Shown here: positions 34,163 to 42,903 of the stretch, one piece after another
How the letters are laid out: the number at the start of each line of letters is the position of its first letter
Position numbering within the stretch: position 1 is the first letter of the stretch
Translations under genes and position numbers: made by a program
Assembly (NCBI GenBank): GCA_902774215.1
Contig: CACYHU010000045.1
Coordinates: 1-55,323, forward strand
Length of the DNA: 55,323 nucleotides
Source of the DNA: an uncultured Chloroflexota bacterium
Lineage (GTDB): Bacteria > Chloroflexota > Anaerolineae > Anaerolineales > Anaerolineaceae
Direction of reading: 5' to 3'
The notes under the pieces: generated by a model
The model's database searches: none
What the model was told of the DNA's origin: nothing
What the model saw: the letters and a program-made list of their open reading frames with translations, nothing else

Positions 34163-36091
34163 ATGCGGATCAGAAGAGATTGGTTCAATACACTTGCCAT
34201 ATTTTTATTTGAGTCTATCATTTTGTTTGCGCTGACAGCCGGTATCAGCGAGCTTGCGGATGGAAGAGAGTATTCCTGGCTGCTGCGTGGACAATGTATC
34301 GGCACTGTGGCATTAATACTCATAGTATTTGTGATTTTGAGTTCGCTTTACAGTCGGTTGGAACTCTCAAAAAAGCTGTCAATTTATTCGTCTGCCGGAT
34401 TTATATCGGAAATTCTGGTTGTCATACTGATCCTTTGTGCGGCAATTAAGCTGCGACTGAATCATCTGGCGGCTTATTCGGTTGAGCCGTATGGCGAATA
34501 TAAGTCATTTTATGATATTGCTGAACTGATTTATACGGGACAGCTTGATTTCAATTCGTATTATCGTGATTTTATTGCGATGTTTCCTTTCCATTATGGT
34601 TATCCCCATCTGCTTTCGATCCTGTTCTCCTTTACAGGAATAAAATTGACGGCTGCTGTTTTTCTCAATCTGGCTATGCAGATCGGGGCGTTGATCCTGG
34701 TTTGGCTGATTGCACGCAAACTTGGCGGCAGTCTTGCAGGGTTGATCTCGCTTTCCGCTTTTTCATTTTTACCATCCAATGTGACTTACAGTAATTTTTT
34801 GGCAGAAGAATTTGAATTCGTTTTTTTACTGCTGCTGGGGATCTTTTTTCTGGTGATACAAAATCAGCATGACAGAAAATCAGGAAAAGCTCCAATTCTG
34901 GAAGCTGTTTTGCTCTCTGCCTCAGGTATTATTTTTGGAATTGCAACCTGGGTTCAGCCTTTTGTACCGGTCATTCTGGCTGCCATTCTGCTTTATATGA
35001 GAAACGGTACAAGCTGGATGCCGGAAAAACCGAAGAATGAGATCTCTTTAGGTCTTCGTATGACAGAAAAAGGCTGGCAGCGGATTTTGATCCTGATGGT
35101 TTTCTATCTTGCCACGTTTTTAATTGGGCAAAAGGGGATCACTTATGCAGTGAATAAACAGATTTCTGATATCAGCTCTTCTCTCGGTTATTCATTTATG
35201 ACGGGTATGAACGCCGGTTCGGATGGAAAATGGAATCGGGAGGATTCCGATTATCTTTACGGTGTGCTCAATGAGACCGGATCAGCTGTGGAAGCTCAGC
35301 TGTCATGCAGAGCTTTAGGATTTGAAAGAATGGGCTACTCGGGAAAAAACACAGTAAATCTGATGCTGAAGAAAATTGCTGACGTTGCAGGGACCGATGA
35401 TTTCGCTGTATCACTGATAACAATGCGTCTGCAGGAGAAAGATGCTTTGACGGATATAACGGCAGGTACCATGGACAGGGCTTTCTTCAACAGCAATTTT
35501 TATTATCTCGTTATTTTATTCTTTGCCGGAGCAGCTGCACTCATCCATTATTTCAGAAAACCCGGTTTTTCTCTGTTTTTTATTTTACTGTGTGACGGGG
35601 CTTTTCTGATGTTTTTATTTTTAGAGAATCAGCCGAGAAATCATTATTTCTTACTCCCGATATTTTCAATTATGAGCGGAATGGCTTTTTCAGGCCTTTA
35701 CCAGCTGACGGATCAATATATTATGAATCAAAAGAAAGAGGAAGCTCGGGCAAAACAGAGAGATGTAAGGCGTGCGGAGCGTATAGCGGATATTGAAGCT
35801 TTTGAGCATGAAATCGAACAGCTTCGGGCTGAAGCGCTCCATGCACAATTCGATATGGAAACAGCTATTAAAGAAGGGCATATCCGTATTATAGCGAGTG
35901 AGGCTGTTTCCGGGCAGTCTGTCCAGCCCCAAAATAATGGTCCTGACAGAAAAATAGAGGAAGCTTCCAACATTACACTGGTAGAATTGGAAAAACTTGC
36001 GGAAAAGGATACGGCTGCTGACCGAAAAAACATTGATGCTTCGAATGAAAGTGATTCGGATGCGGATTTGAACGACAGGAAGGAAGAATAA
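34163..36091 (+). CDS. GT-C-like integral membrane protein with coiled-coil tail
   Basis: 642 residues. About ten to twelve helices with a PMT/ArnT-like first loop (AYSVEPYGEYKSFYDIAELI, FPFHYGYPHLLSILFSF), followed by a long charged cytoplasmic tail from about 525 with a predicted coiled coil (RDVRRAERIADIEAFEHEIE). Glycosyltransferases of the GT39/GT83 fold use lipid-linked sugars. It probably decorates the exported polysaccharide or its anchor. It starts 34 bp after the BcsB-like gene. Confidence 0.7.
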   Translation: MRIRRDWFNTLAIFLFESIILFALTAGISELADGREYSWLLRGQCIGTVALILIVFVILSSLYSRLELSKKLSIYSSAGFISEILVVILILCAAIKLRLNHLAAYSVEPYGEYKSFYDIAELIYTGQLDFNSYYRDFIAMFPFHYGYPHLLSILFSFTGIKLTAAVFLNLAMQIGALILVWLIARKLGGSLAGLISLSAFSFLPSNVTYSNFLAEEFEFVFLLLLGIFFLVIQNQHDRKSGKAPILEAVLLSASGIIFGIATWVQPFVPVILAAILLYMRNGTSWMPEKPKNEISLGLRMTEKGWQRILILMVFYLATFLIGQKGITYAVNKQISDISSSLGYSFMTGMNAGSDGKWNREDSDYLYGVLNETGSAVEAQLSCRALGFERMGYSGKNTVNLMLKKIADVAGTDDFAVSLITMRLQEKDALTDITAGTMDRAFFNSNFYYLVILFFAGAAALIHYFRKPGFSLFFILLCDGAFLMFLFLENQPRNHYFLLPIFSIMSGMAFSGLYQLTDQYIMNQKKEEARAKQRDVRRAERIADIEAFEHEIEQLRAEALHAQFDMETAIKEGHIRIIASEAVSGQSVQPQNNGPDRKIEEASNITLVELEKLAEKDTAADRKNIDASNESDSDADLNDRKEE

Positions 36092-36092
36092 T

Positions 36093-37583
36093 TTGAGCCG
36101 CAAAACAAAATCCTTCCATGTACGTATTGCACCCCGGACAGATTTCATGGCGTTGATTTTTGCTTTGCTTGCTTTGTTGTGTATGGTGATCGGGTGCAGG
36201 CAGGGTCCGGTTTTGTATCCGGCATACAATGATCAATATGAGTATTTTCTGAAACGCTGCGGGCTGACATTGACACAGAAAGATCAGGATAGCGGTGTAC
36301 TGAGTCCCGTCAGACCTTTGACAGAATTTGAATATACAGATTTTTCCTGGAGAGAGCTCTTTTCTCCCGGGACAGAAAACAGTACCGCATTTGCTGCAGC
36401 AATCGTCCGCATATTCACAGCTCCTTTCGGTTTGAAATTTCATACGGATTATTTGCTGATATTCTGGTGTGCAGTTTTGTATACAGCCGTATTTTTCGTC
36501 ACATCAGGTCTGAAAAGATCTTTCAGGTACGGATGGAGCATTATTCCCGGGCTGCTGTGCCTGCTCTTTACGGATGGAAATTTTATGGCTGTTTTCCGGA
36601 GCCTTTATCCGCAGGGAGCCATGATCGCCTTTGGTCTTCTTTACTTTGGTTTTCTGCTTGATGCATGTGTCCGGCGAAGAACCGGGGAAAAAGCTGTGCT
36701 TCTTCCTGCAGCAATCTCGGGAGCTCTGTTTTTGACAGCGGATACATCTATGCTCCTGTTCCTTCCTTTTGCGGTTTGTATTTATATCTGGTTTCTGGTT
36801 CCGGTCCTGCGTGATCGCAGAAGCAGGTTTTATCAATGGATCCCAGCCTGTTTTGTCATGCTGGCTGTGGTGCTGAATGTGGTCGCTGCTGATTGGAAAA
36901 CGGATATCTATTTTTCAAAAGCTTCCCGATATCAGAGTGTCTTTAATACAATGCTCCCTGCATCCGATGACCCTTCTTTGTTCCTGCTTGAATTAGGCCT
37001 TGACTCATCATACCTTCCCGATGTAGGAAAAACCTATGATGATGACCCATCCGGTTTTTCCCATTCACCGGCAGAAGATGAAAGACTCTTTTCAGCGCTG
37101 ACAGTTGATAACCTGCTTTTTATCTATCAAACGCATCCTCAATTGCTTTTCCGCGTTATAAAGGATGGTCCGGCACAGATCAATTCTTATGTAAATCCGG
37201 AAAATCTGTCTTTGGATAAAGACAGTCATGGAAATCGTTTTTCTCGGACCGGTGAAGGTCTGCTGGGTTTTGTCCGCAGGATACTGCCTTACAACTGGCC
37301 TGTTTTTGCTGTCTGCATCCTGTTTGAATGTCTGACCGTCGTAATTCTTTCCGTTTATAAACGCAGAATTTCATTTTTGCTGTTGATCCCTGCTTTTGCA
37401 GGAGCACTTTTGTATTTACCATCTTGTGTTATACTGTGCGGGTACCGGTTCGCCTCACAATATACACTTTTTCAGGTGTTTCTGATGGATATGGTATTGG
37501 GATTTCTTTTGGCCGGTGCTGATTACTGTCTTGAGCGAATCACTGTCTGGGCTCTGCGTTATTCAAAATTACCGGCTGCATGA
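36093..37583 (+). CDS. WsfD-like polytopic membrane protein, paralogue of 26598
   Basis: 496 residues with about ten helices. The extracytoplasmic stretch (YQSVFNTMLPASDDPSLFLL, ELGLDSSYLPDVGKTYDDDP) matches the WsfD-type pattern and the corresponding region of the protein at 26598. A TTG start is called: it lies one base after the previous stop and about 7 nt after an AGGAAGGA stretch. It is the last gene of the operon. Confidence 0.65.
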   Translation: MSRKTKSFHVRIAPRTDFMALIFALLALLCMVIGCRQGPVLYPAYNDQYEYFLKRCGLTLTQKDQDSGVLSPVRPLTEFEYTDFSWRELFSPGTENSTAFAAAIVRIFTAPFGLKFHTDYLLIFWCAVLYTAVFFVTSGLKRSFRYGWSIIPGLLCLLFTDGNFMAVFRSLYPQGAMIAFGLLYFGFLLDACVRRRTGEKAVLLPAAISGALFLTADTSMLLFLPFAVCIYIWFLVPVLRDRRSRFYQWIPACFVMLAVVLNVVAADWKTDIYFSKASRYQSVFNTMLPASDDPSLFLLELGLDSSYLPDVGKTYDDDPSGFSHSPAEDERLFSALTVDNLLFIYQTHPQLLFRVIKDGPAQINSYVNPENLSLDKDSHGNRFSRTGEGLLGFVRRILPYNWPVFAVCILFECLTVVILSVYKRRISFLLLIPAFAGALLYLPSCVILCGYRFASQYTLFQVFLMDMVLGFLLAGADYCLERITVWALRYSKLPAA

Positions 37584-37675
37584 ACCGCGTTTTCGTCAGA
37601 TGCGCAGCTGCAATAAGTACTGCCCTGCGAAAGAATAATTCCGACAGTCCGTTTCATGGAAGCTTCATCTGTTCT

Positions 37676-39307
37676 TTATTCCCAGATGAACCTGCTTACA
37701 GTTCCGTCTGAGGTGATTTGATTGTAGATTCCTGCAAAGGGATTGACCAGCCAGATGTTCCCGTCTGACAAAAAGGCGATCCAGGCAGAGCTTTGGTTTT
37801 CACCGGGTGACCAGATCAAATGCTGCGGAGTAATGTAACCGGAGGAGCTTTTAGAGGGATAGACTGTCCTGACGTTTTCTCCATCGGGATCGCTGATCAT
37901 GATGCGGTAGCGTTCTGATTCTACCTGCTGGGGGAGTTCAGTCTGCAGCCAGGTCAGGTAGGTTTTGCCATTGGAGAAACGGGGCGAAACAGTCGGATAT
38001 GAGAAAAGTCCGGCATTTTCGATGACTGTACGGAATTCTCCCGTATCCAGGTCATAAAACGCAATGTGGTAGTCAGTCGGGTCGAAGGTTTGGACCTCAC
38101 CGTTCGTTTTTCCATGAAAGGTAAAGTAAAAACCGTTATTTTCACTGTTCCAGCTGACACCCGGGATCCATGCCCAGTCACTGCGGGTCTTTTCATATGG
38201 GGTAAAACGGACCAATTCTTTCTTTTCACCGGCGAGGCGGTCAACGACACCAAGATTTTCAGGTGTGGCAAAAAGCAGCTGCCTTGCGTCATCGGAAAGA
38301 GAAAATTCAGTTCCCCACCAGCTTAAATCACTGCTGTCATCCGGCGGCAGGATCTCTTCCTGCGTCATCAGCATGCCGGTATCACTTACAAACTGCATTC
38401 GCAGGTCATTAAGCGCTTTCCATCCGGGTGTCTGCTCTGATGGTTCTACGGAAGAATAAATAAACCGTCTTGTACTGCCCGGGAGCCAGGATCCAAAGTG
38501 CAGTACGTTGGAGACACGGAGTGAAACGGGTTCCGAATCCCACATGCTCAGATTTACCATCCAGATACCATTTATTTCGGCAGAATGTCCTGTCCGGGAG
38601 AAAAGCAGCCACTGACCGTCCGACGACAGATCCAGCACCCTTCCGTCAAGGTCACCGGTGGAAACAAGCGGGGTGCGGTTTTCGGTTGATCCCTGCATCA
38701 TCCAGGCACTGCCATCGGAAATATAGATCAGCCTGCCGTTGATTTTGATAGGGGAATATTCGGCTTTTGCTCCGCGCATCAGGATCTCAGGAATGGATTC
38801 TCTGGTCGTCACTGCGGAGACTACAGCTTTGGCGGTCTGTACACCGTCTTCATAGGTATATCGCGTTGTGATCTGACGTGTCCCGTTTCGGCCCTGTTGG
38901 ATAAGATGAGTCTCACCATCCGGAAGTGACTCATTACGAACTGTCTGGCTCTGAAACGGTATGACCTGTTCTGTAATTATATCTTCAGTCCTCACGCGTG
39001 TGATCCGGATGATCCCGTCAGCGGGAACAGCCATCGGCATTGCCGGAGATACGATATCCGCTTCATTCACTGTAACGCCGACGGCACGTACCGCTTCAGC
39101 TACAGTGGCGTCAGCAGCGATCCTGCTGTCATAGCGAATATTGTCGCAAAAAACGCTGATGTCTCTTAATTGCGTTTCGTTTTCAGAATAAAAGCTGCGG
39201 ATCTCAGCACATCCGGCCAGGAGCAGACAGAGCAGCACAAAAAATAATGCCCGGCATTGCTGTCGGGTCTTTTTATGCTTCTTGTCTGATGAATTCTGAC
39301 AGTTCAT
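37676..39307 (-). CDS. Lipoprotein with DUF348, G5 and beta-propeller regions
   Basis: 543 residues. A lipobox LLAGC makes C33 the lipidated residue. Residues 45-90 look like the DUF348 ubiquitin-like module (ISVFCDNIRYDSRIAADATV). Residues about 100-190 look like a G5 domain (IRITRVRTEDIITEQVIPFQ, then an RYTYEDGVQTAK strand). The rest has PD40/TolB-like blades (LSSDGQWLLFSRTG, LSDDARQLLFATPENLG). G5 domains bind cell-wall or other polysaccharides. It is last in a three-gene minus-strand unit with two small secreted proteins, and convergent with the exopolysaccharide operon. Confidence 0.75.
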   Translation of the reverse strand: MNCQNSSDKKHKKTRQQCRALFFVLLCLLLAGCAEIRSFYSENETQLRDISVFCDNIRYDSRIAADATVAEAVRAVGVTVNEADIVSPAMPMAVPADGIIRITRVRTEDIITEQVIPFQSQTVRNESLPDGETHLIQQGRNGTRQITTRYTYEDGVQTAKAVVSAVTTRESIPEILMRGAKAEYSPIKINGRLIYISDGSAWMMQGSTENRTPLVSTGDLDGRVLDLSSDGQWLLFSRTGHSAEINGIWMVNLSMWDSEPVSLRVSNVLHFGSWLPGSTRRFIYSSVEPSEQTPGWKALNDLRMQFVSDTGMLMTQEEILPPDDSSDLSWWGTEFSLSDDARQLLFATPENLGVVDRLAGEKKELVRFTPYEKTRSDWAWIPGVSWNSENNGFYFTFHGKTNGEVQTFDPTDYHIAFYDLDTGEFRTVIENAGLFSYPTVSPRFSNGKTYLTWLQTELPQQVESERYRIMISDPDGENVRTVYPSKSSSGYITPQHLIWSPGENQSSAWIAFLSDGNIWLVNPFAGIYNQITSDGTVSRFIWE

Positions 39308-39310
39308 GTA

Positions 39311-39763
39311 CTATTTTTTTACTGCATCAACGGATGCGATGCCTTTTTGTAGTTTGAATGATTTGATTATGAAATCCTTCTGCAATTGTTCTATAAAGCT
39401 ATGTACGGGCTGCTGAATGATCCCGTTGGCTTTGTCCGCTTCTATTTTGATCACGGGAATATCCAGCGTTTTGATGTTCACATGAGCCTTGCTGCCGTCC
39501 CATATTACAGAGGCGGTGGCTTTTGCAGTGGTTTTGATGAGGCTCTTTCCTACACGGGCAGAAAGGGAAATCTCATCCTGATCAAAGCTGATTTTCGGTT
39601 CAGATACATCCAGACCAATTTTAATTTTCTGGCTGATCAGCTCTTTGACTTCTTCTTTATGTTTGTTCAGATATTCCTCTGCGTATTTTGTAGCTTCCTG
39701 ATCGGTAAGGAGTATCTGGATATTTGAGCCACTGGGCATTTTTTCGAAATCAAGGTTGAACAT
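39311..39763 (-). CDS. Small conserved protein, paralogue of its upstream neighbour
   Basis: 150 residues aligning along its length with the protein at 39763: LTDQEATKYAEEYL with LTDEDATAAASEYL, the DISxD-like FDQDEISLSARVG with FDENRLVVSIRGG, and VHSFIEQLQKDF with INDFIHDLMKGY. It lacks the N-terminal membrane segment of the other copy, so it may be cytoplasmic or act with it. The family is unknown to me; an SMP or YpmS-like fold is possible. The ATG overlaps the upstream stop. Confidence 0.7.
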   Translation of the reverse strand: MFNLDFEKMPSGSNIQILLTDQEATKYAEEYLNKHKEEVKELISQKIKIGLDVSEPKISFDQDEISLSARVGKSLIKTTAKATASVIWDGSKAHVNIKTLDIPVIKIEADKANGIIQQPVHSFIEQLQKDFIIKSFKLQKGIASVDAVKK

Positions 39764-40323
39764 TATTTTTTTCTCGCTTCCAAAATAGCAAATCCATCGT
39801 AGATGTTGAAGGAGAGAACTTCATATCCCTTCATTAAATCATGGATAAAATCATTGATCGGCCCCTGAATATATGAATCTACTGTAGAAGGATCTACCGA
39901 AACGATCGGGATGTCAACAGATTCAACATTGACCCGCAGTGTTTGTGTCGCTGTATCCCACACGACGGTTCCGCTGGCAGATGCCGTGATTTTCAGGAAT
40001 CCAACACCGCCGCGGATGGAAACGACCAGGCGGTTTTCATCAAAGTCTATTTTCGGATCCGAGAAATCCATTTTCATCCCGAGGGTCTGTTCAATCATCT
40101 TCTGAATATCTTCCATATATTTTTCCAGATATTCAGAAGCGGCAGCGGTGGCATCTTCATCTGTCAGTTTAAGCTGAAAAACTGAACCGGAAGGCAGATT
40201 TTGCACTTCAAGAAGCTGATTTGTCAATTTTTCAACTGTCTGTGCGGAAATTGTACTCCATCCGAAAAATAAGACAATAATTACGGCAATAATTGGTAAA
40301 ATTGATTTATGAGTTTTTGTCAT
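39763..40323 (-). CDS. Secreted or anchored conserved protein
   Basis: 186 residues with an N-terminal hydrophobic segment (SILPIIAVIIVLFFGWSTIS) and a beta-rich domain repeated in the next gene. GGAGGTAATT precedes the chosen ATG, so the longer frame is rejected. The tandem duplication suggests a heteromeric envelope complex with the G5 lipoprotein downstream. Function not recognised. Confidence 0.7.
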   Translation of the reverse strand: MTKTHKSILPIIAVIIVLFFGWSTISAQTVEKLTNQLLEVQNLPSGSVFQLKLTDEDATAAASEYLEKYMEDIQKMIEQTLGMKMDFSDPKIDFDENRLVVSIRGGVGFLKITASASGTVVWDTATQTLRVNVESVDIPIVSVDPSTVDSYIQGPINDFIHDLMKGYEVLSFNIYDGFAILEARKK

Positions 40324-40416
40324 AATTACCTCCACAGGTTTTATACGAGACTCGCAATGAATTTGTTCCTGCAAATTCAATCAGGCAGGTACTGAAAGAG
40401 ATTATAGCACGACAAA

Positions 40417-40986
40417 ATGGAAGAAACCGGAAATTATACACAAGAAATTCTGACTGCTTTGGAGGCGGTGCTTTTTGCAGCGGCAGCACCGGTTTCCTAT
40501 GCCCGGTTGGCTGAAACGATGGGGCTGAAGGTCGGTGTCATACATGAAATGTGTCAGGCTCTTTCCAATGATTATGAAAAGAGGGGAGCCGGTATACGGA
40601 TGCAGTTCATGGATGCACAGGTGCAGCTGACTACCGCGCCGGAAGCCTCTTCCGCTGTGGAGACTTTTCTGGGACTGGAAGCCACACAAAAGCTCAGCCG
40701 GGCTGCTCTTGAGACACTGACGATCGTGGCCTACCGGCAGCCGATTTCCCGTCCTGCCATTGATGCTATCAGAGGTGTGAACAGTGAATACATACTGAGA
40801 GGGCTTCTGACCCGTGGCCTGGTCGAAGAAATGGGACGTGCGGAAACAGCAGGCCGGCCGATCCTGTACGGGACAACTCAGGATTTTCTTCTGTACTTCG
40901 GGCTTTCATCTTTGAGTGACCTGCCTCCGTTTGAAACGACAGAGCCGGAAGAAAATGAAACGGAAATGAGCATACTAAAGGAGTAA
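40417..40986 (+). CDS. scpB: Segregation and condensation protein B
   Basis: 189 residues, typical ScpB size. Two winged-helix domains are visible: ILTALEAVLFAAAAPVSYARL in the first, and RAALETLTIVAYRQPISRPA with IRGVNSEYILRGLLTRGLVE in the second. ScpB binds ScpA and SMC for chromosome condensation. No scpA is adjacent. It overlaps the pseudouridine synthase gene by one base, a widespread arrangement. Confidence 0.96.
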   Translation: MEETGNYTQEILTALEAVLFAAAAPVSYARLAETMGLKVGVIHEMCQALSNDYEKRGAGIRMQFMDAQVQLTTAPEASSAVETFLGLEATQKLSRAALETLTIVAYRQPISRPAIDAIRGVNSEYILRGLLTRGLVEEMGRAETAGRPILYGTTQDFLLYFGLSSLSDLPPFETTEPEENETEMSILKE

Positions 40987-41879
40987 TGAGGAATATGGAA
41001 GAACGTTTGCAAAAAATATTATCCCGCAGTGGTTTTGGTTCGAGAAGGGCCTGTGAAGAAATGATCGTCATGGGCCGTGTTACTGTGAATGGTGAAACTG
41101 CGGAATTGGGTTCAAAAGCGGATCCGAAGAAAGATGTAATTCGTGTAGATGGATCGGTTCTGCATTATACCGAACCTGAGAAGGTATATATCATGCTGAA
41201 TAAGCCGCGCTTTGTCCTTTCCGACCGCGACCCTTCAGATCCGAGACGGAGTGTTTTTTCAATTGTAGAGAATTCTGACGGTTTATTTGTGGTCGGGCGG
41301 CTTGATTTTGAGAGTGAAGGATTGATACTGCTCACGAATGACGGCGAACTTGCCAATAAGCTTTCCCACCCGCGTTACGGGAAGGAAAAGGAATATCAGG
41401 TTCTGGCTGCCAAGCGCCCGGATGAGAAACAGCTCAAAGCCTGGCGTCACGGTGTGATTTTGGAAGATGGAGAAAAAACCGGTCCGGCCCAGGTACAGGT
41501 CAGCAGCCTTTCCGGAAAAGGCGCCTGGCTGCGTGTTATTATGACGGAAGGAAGGAAGCGTCAGATCCGTGAAATCGGTAAAACGATAGGACTGCCCATC
41601 GTTCGTCTTATCCGTGTACGTATCGGGACATTGGAGTTAGGTGATCTGAAACCGGGTGAATACAGAGATTTGAATGAAAATCAGGTTAAATCTCTGAGAG
41701 CACTGGTTTCCGGAAAACCCCGTGCCGAAAAGCAGGCTGCCGCATACGCAAAGCTTGGAGAGCAGAGAAAGTTCCGCAAACCGGGAGAGAAAAAACCGCT
41801 TCATAAAATCAGCCGCGCTGACCGGAAAGGTACGGACAAAAAACCGTTTGCAAAACCGGCCAAAAAGAAAGTGATGTGA
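40986..41879 (+). CDS. rluB: 23S rRNA pseudouridine synthase (RsuA/RluB family)
   Basis: 297 residues. An N-terminal S4 domain (RLQKILSRSGFGSRRACEEM) is followed by the catalytic domain with GRLDFESEGLILLTNDGELA (aspartate of GRLD) and EGRKRQIRE, and a lysine-rich C-terminal tail of about 60 residues that probably binds RNA. RluB isomerises a uridine in helix 89-90 of 23S rRNA; RluE or RsuA specificity cannot be excluded. A second in-frame ATG lies nine bases on. Confidence 0.93.
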   Translation: MRNMEERLQKILSRSGFGSRRACEEMIVMGRVTVNGETAELGSKADPKKDVIRVDGSVLHYTEPEKVYIMLNKPRFVLSDRDPSDPRRSVFSIVENSDGLFVVGRLDFESEGLILLTNDGELANKLSHPRYGKEKEYQVLAAKRPDEKQLKAWRHGVILEDGEKTGPAQVQVSSLSGKGAWLRVIMTEGRKRQIREIGKTIGLPIVRLIRVRIGTLELGDLKPGEYRDLNENQVKSLRALVSGKPRAEKQAAAYAKLGEQRKFRKPGEKKPLHKISRADRKGTDKKPFAKPAKKKVM

Positions 41880-42119
41880 GTTCGTATTCAGAACAGGTGC
41901 TGATTATTCTGCCAGAGAAGTTTGAAAAAGGTGTCAGTATTCAGGTGTCAGGTTTCAGAAATTCTGATTTTCATGACGCATTGGTGAATCCTGTTTTGTA
42001 TAATAATTTTGAAAGATGTGAACAACGGACAGGAAATTCATATTTCTGATTTCTTATTTGGCGTATTTCGGTTATAATGAATCGCTGGCGGTCAAGCCGG
42101 CTGTATTGGAGGAAATGAT

Positions 42120-42854
42120 ATGAAAATCACAATGGTCATCCCGACCTATAATGAATCGGAAAACCTGCCGAAGCTGGTGGAGGATGTGCTTGCCCTTCCG
42201 TTGGATGATATTCATATTCTGATCGTAGATGATAACAGTCCGGACGGGACCGGTGAACTGGCCGAAAAATTGCGGGTACAGTACAACGACAGGATACATT
42301 GTCTCCATCGGGCCGGCAAATTAGGCCTTGGCTCAGCTTACCGTGAAGGGTTTAAGAAAGCGATAGAAGAGGGCGCTGATTATATCGGACAGATGGATGC
42401 TGATTTTTCTCACCCCATCGACAAGATCCCGCTGATGGTCAGGGAGCTTGAACATGCAGATCTGGTCATTGGTTCCCGCTACGTGAAAGGCGGCAGTCTT
42501 GACGAAAACTGGCCTTTTTACCGCAAATGGCTTTCAGGTTTTGGGAACGCTTATGCCCGTGTCATTTTAGGCCTGCCCAACCGTGATGTGACCGGCGGTT
42601 TCAAGCTTTGGAAGAAAGAGACGCTGCAGGCCATGCCGATGGATACCATCAAGTCCAATGGTTACGTTTTTCAGGTCGAAATGAATTACGTAGCTTCAAA
42701 AATGGGTTTTAAAATCGTCGAGATCCCGATTTATTTTCAGGAGCGGACGATGGGTAAATCCAAGATGAATATGAGAATTTCCATGGAGGCAGCCTGGAGG
42801 ACGATCGCGCTGCGCTTCCAGCATCAGGATGTGAAAAAAGTTGTCAGCAGATAA
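42120..42854 (+). CDS. Dolichyl-phosphate mannose synthase-like glycosyltransferase (GT2)
   Basis: 244 residues. IPTYNESENLPKLVEDVL, DDNSPDGTGELAE, QMDADFSHP (metal-binding DAD) and the FKLWKKETL and FQVEMNYVASKMGFKIVEIP regions are those of DPM1-type enzymes, which transfer a hexose from a nucleotide sugar to polyprenyl phosphate. No membrane helices follow, so it is the soluble type. It could supply lipid-linked sugar to the GT-C-like proteins of the exopolysaccharide operon (inference). GGAGG precedes the start, and a TATAAT is present near 42074. Confidence 0.9.
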   Translation: MKITMVIPTYNESENLPKLVEDVLALPLDDIHILIVDDNSPDGTGELAEKLRVQYNDRIHCLHRAGKLGLGSAYREGFKKAIEEGADYIGQMDADFSHPIDKIPLMVRELEHADLVIGSRYVKGGSLDENWPFYRKWLSGFGNAYARVILGLPNRDVTGGFKLWKKETLQAMPMDTIKSNGYVFQVEMNYVASKMGFKIVEIPIYFQERTMGKSKMNMRISMEAAWRTIALRFQHQDVKKVVSR

Positions 42855-42903
42855 CAGCCTGGCAGCAAAGGTAATAATATATTTTGATTAACAGCAGGGT
42901 AAG

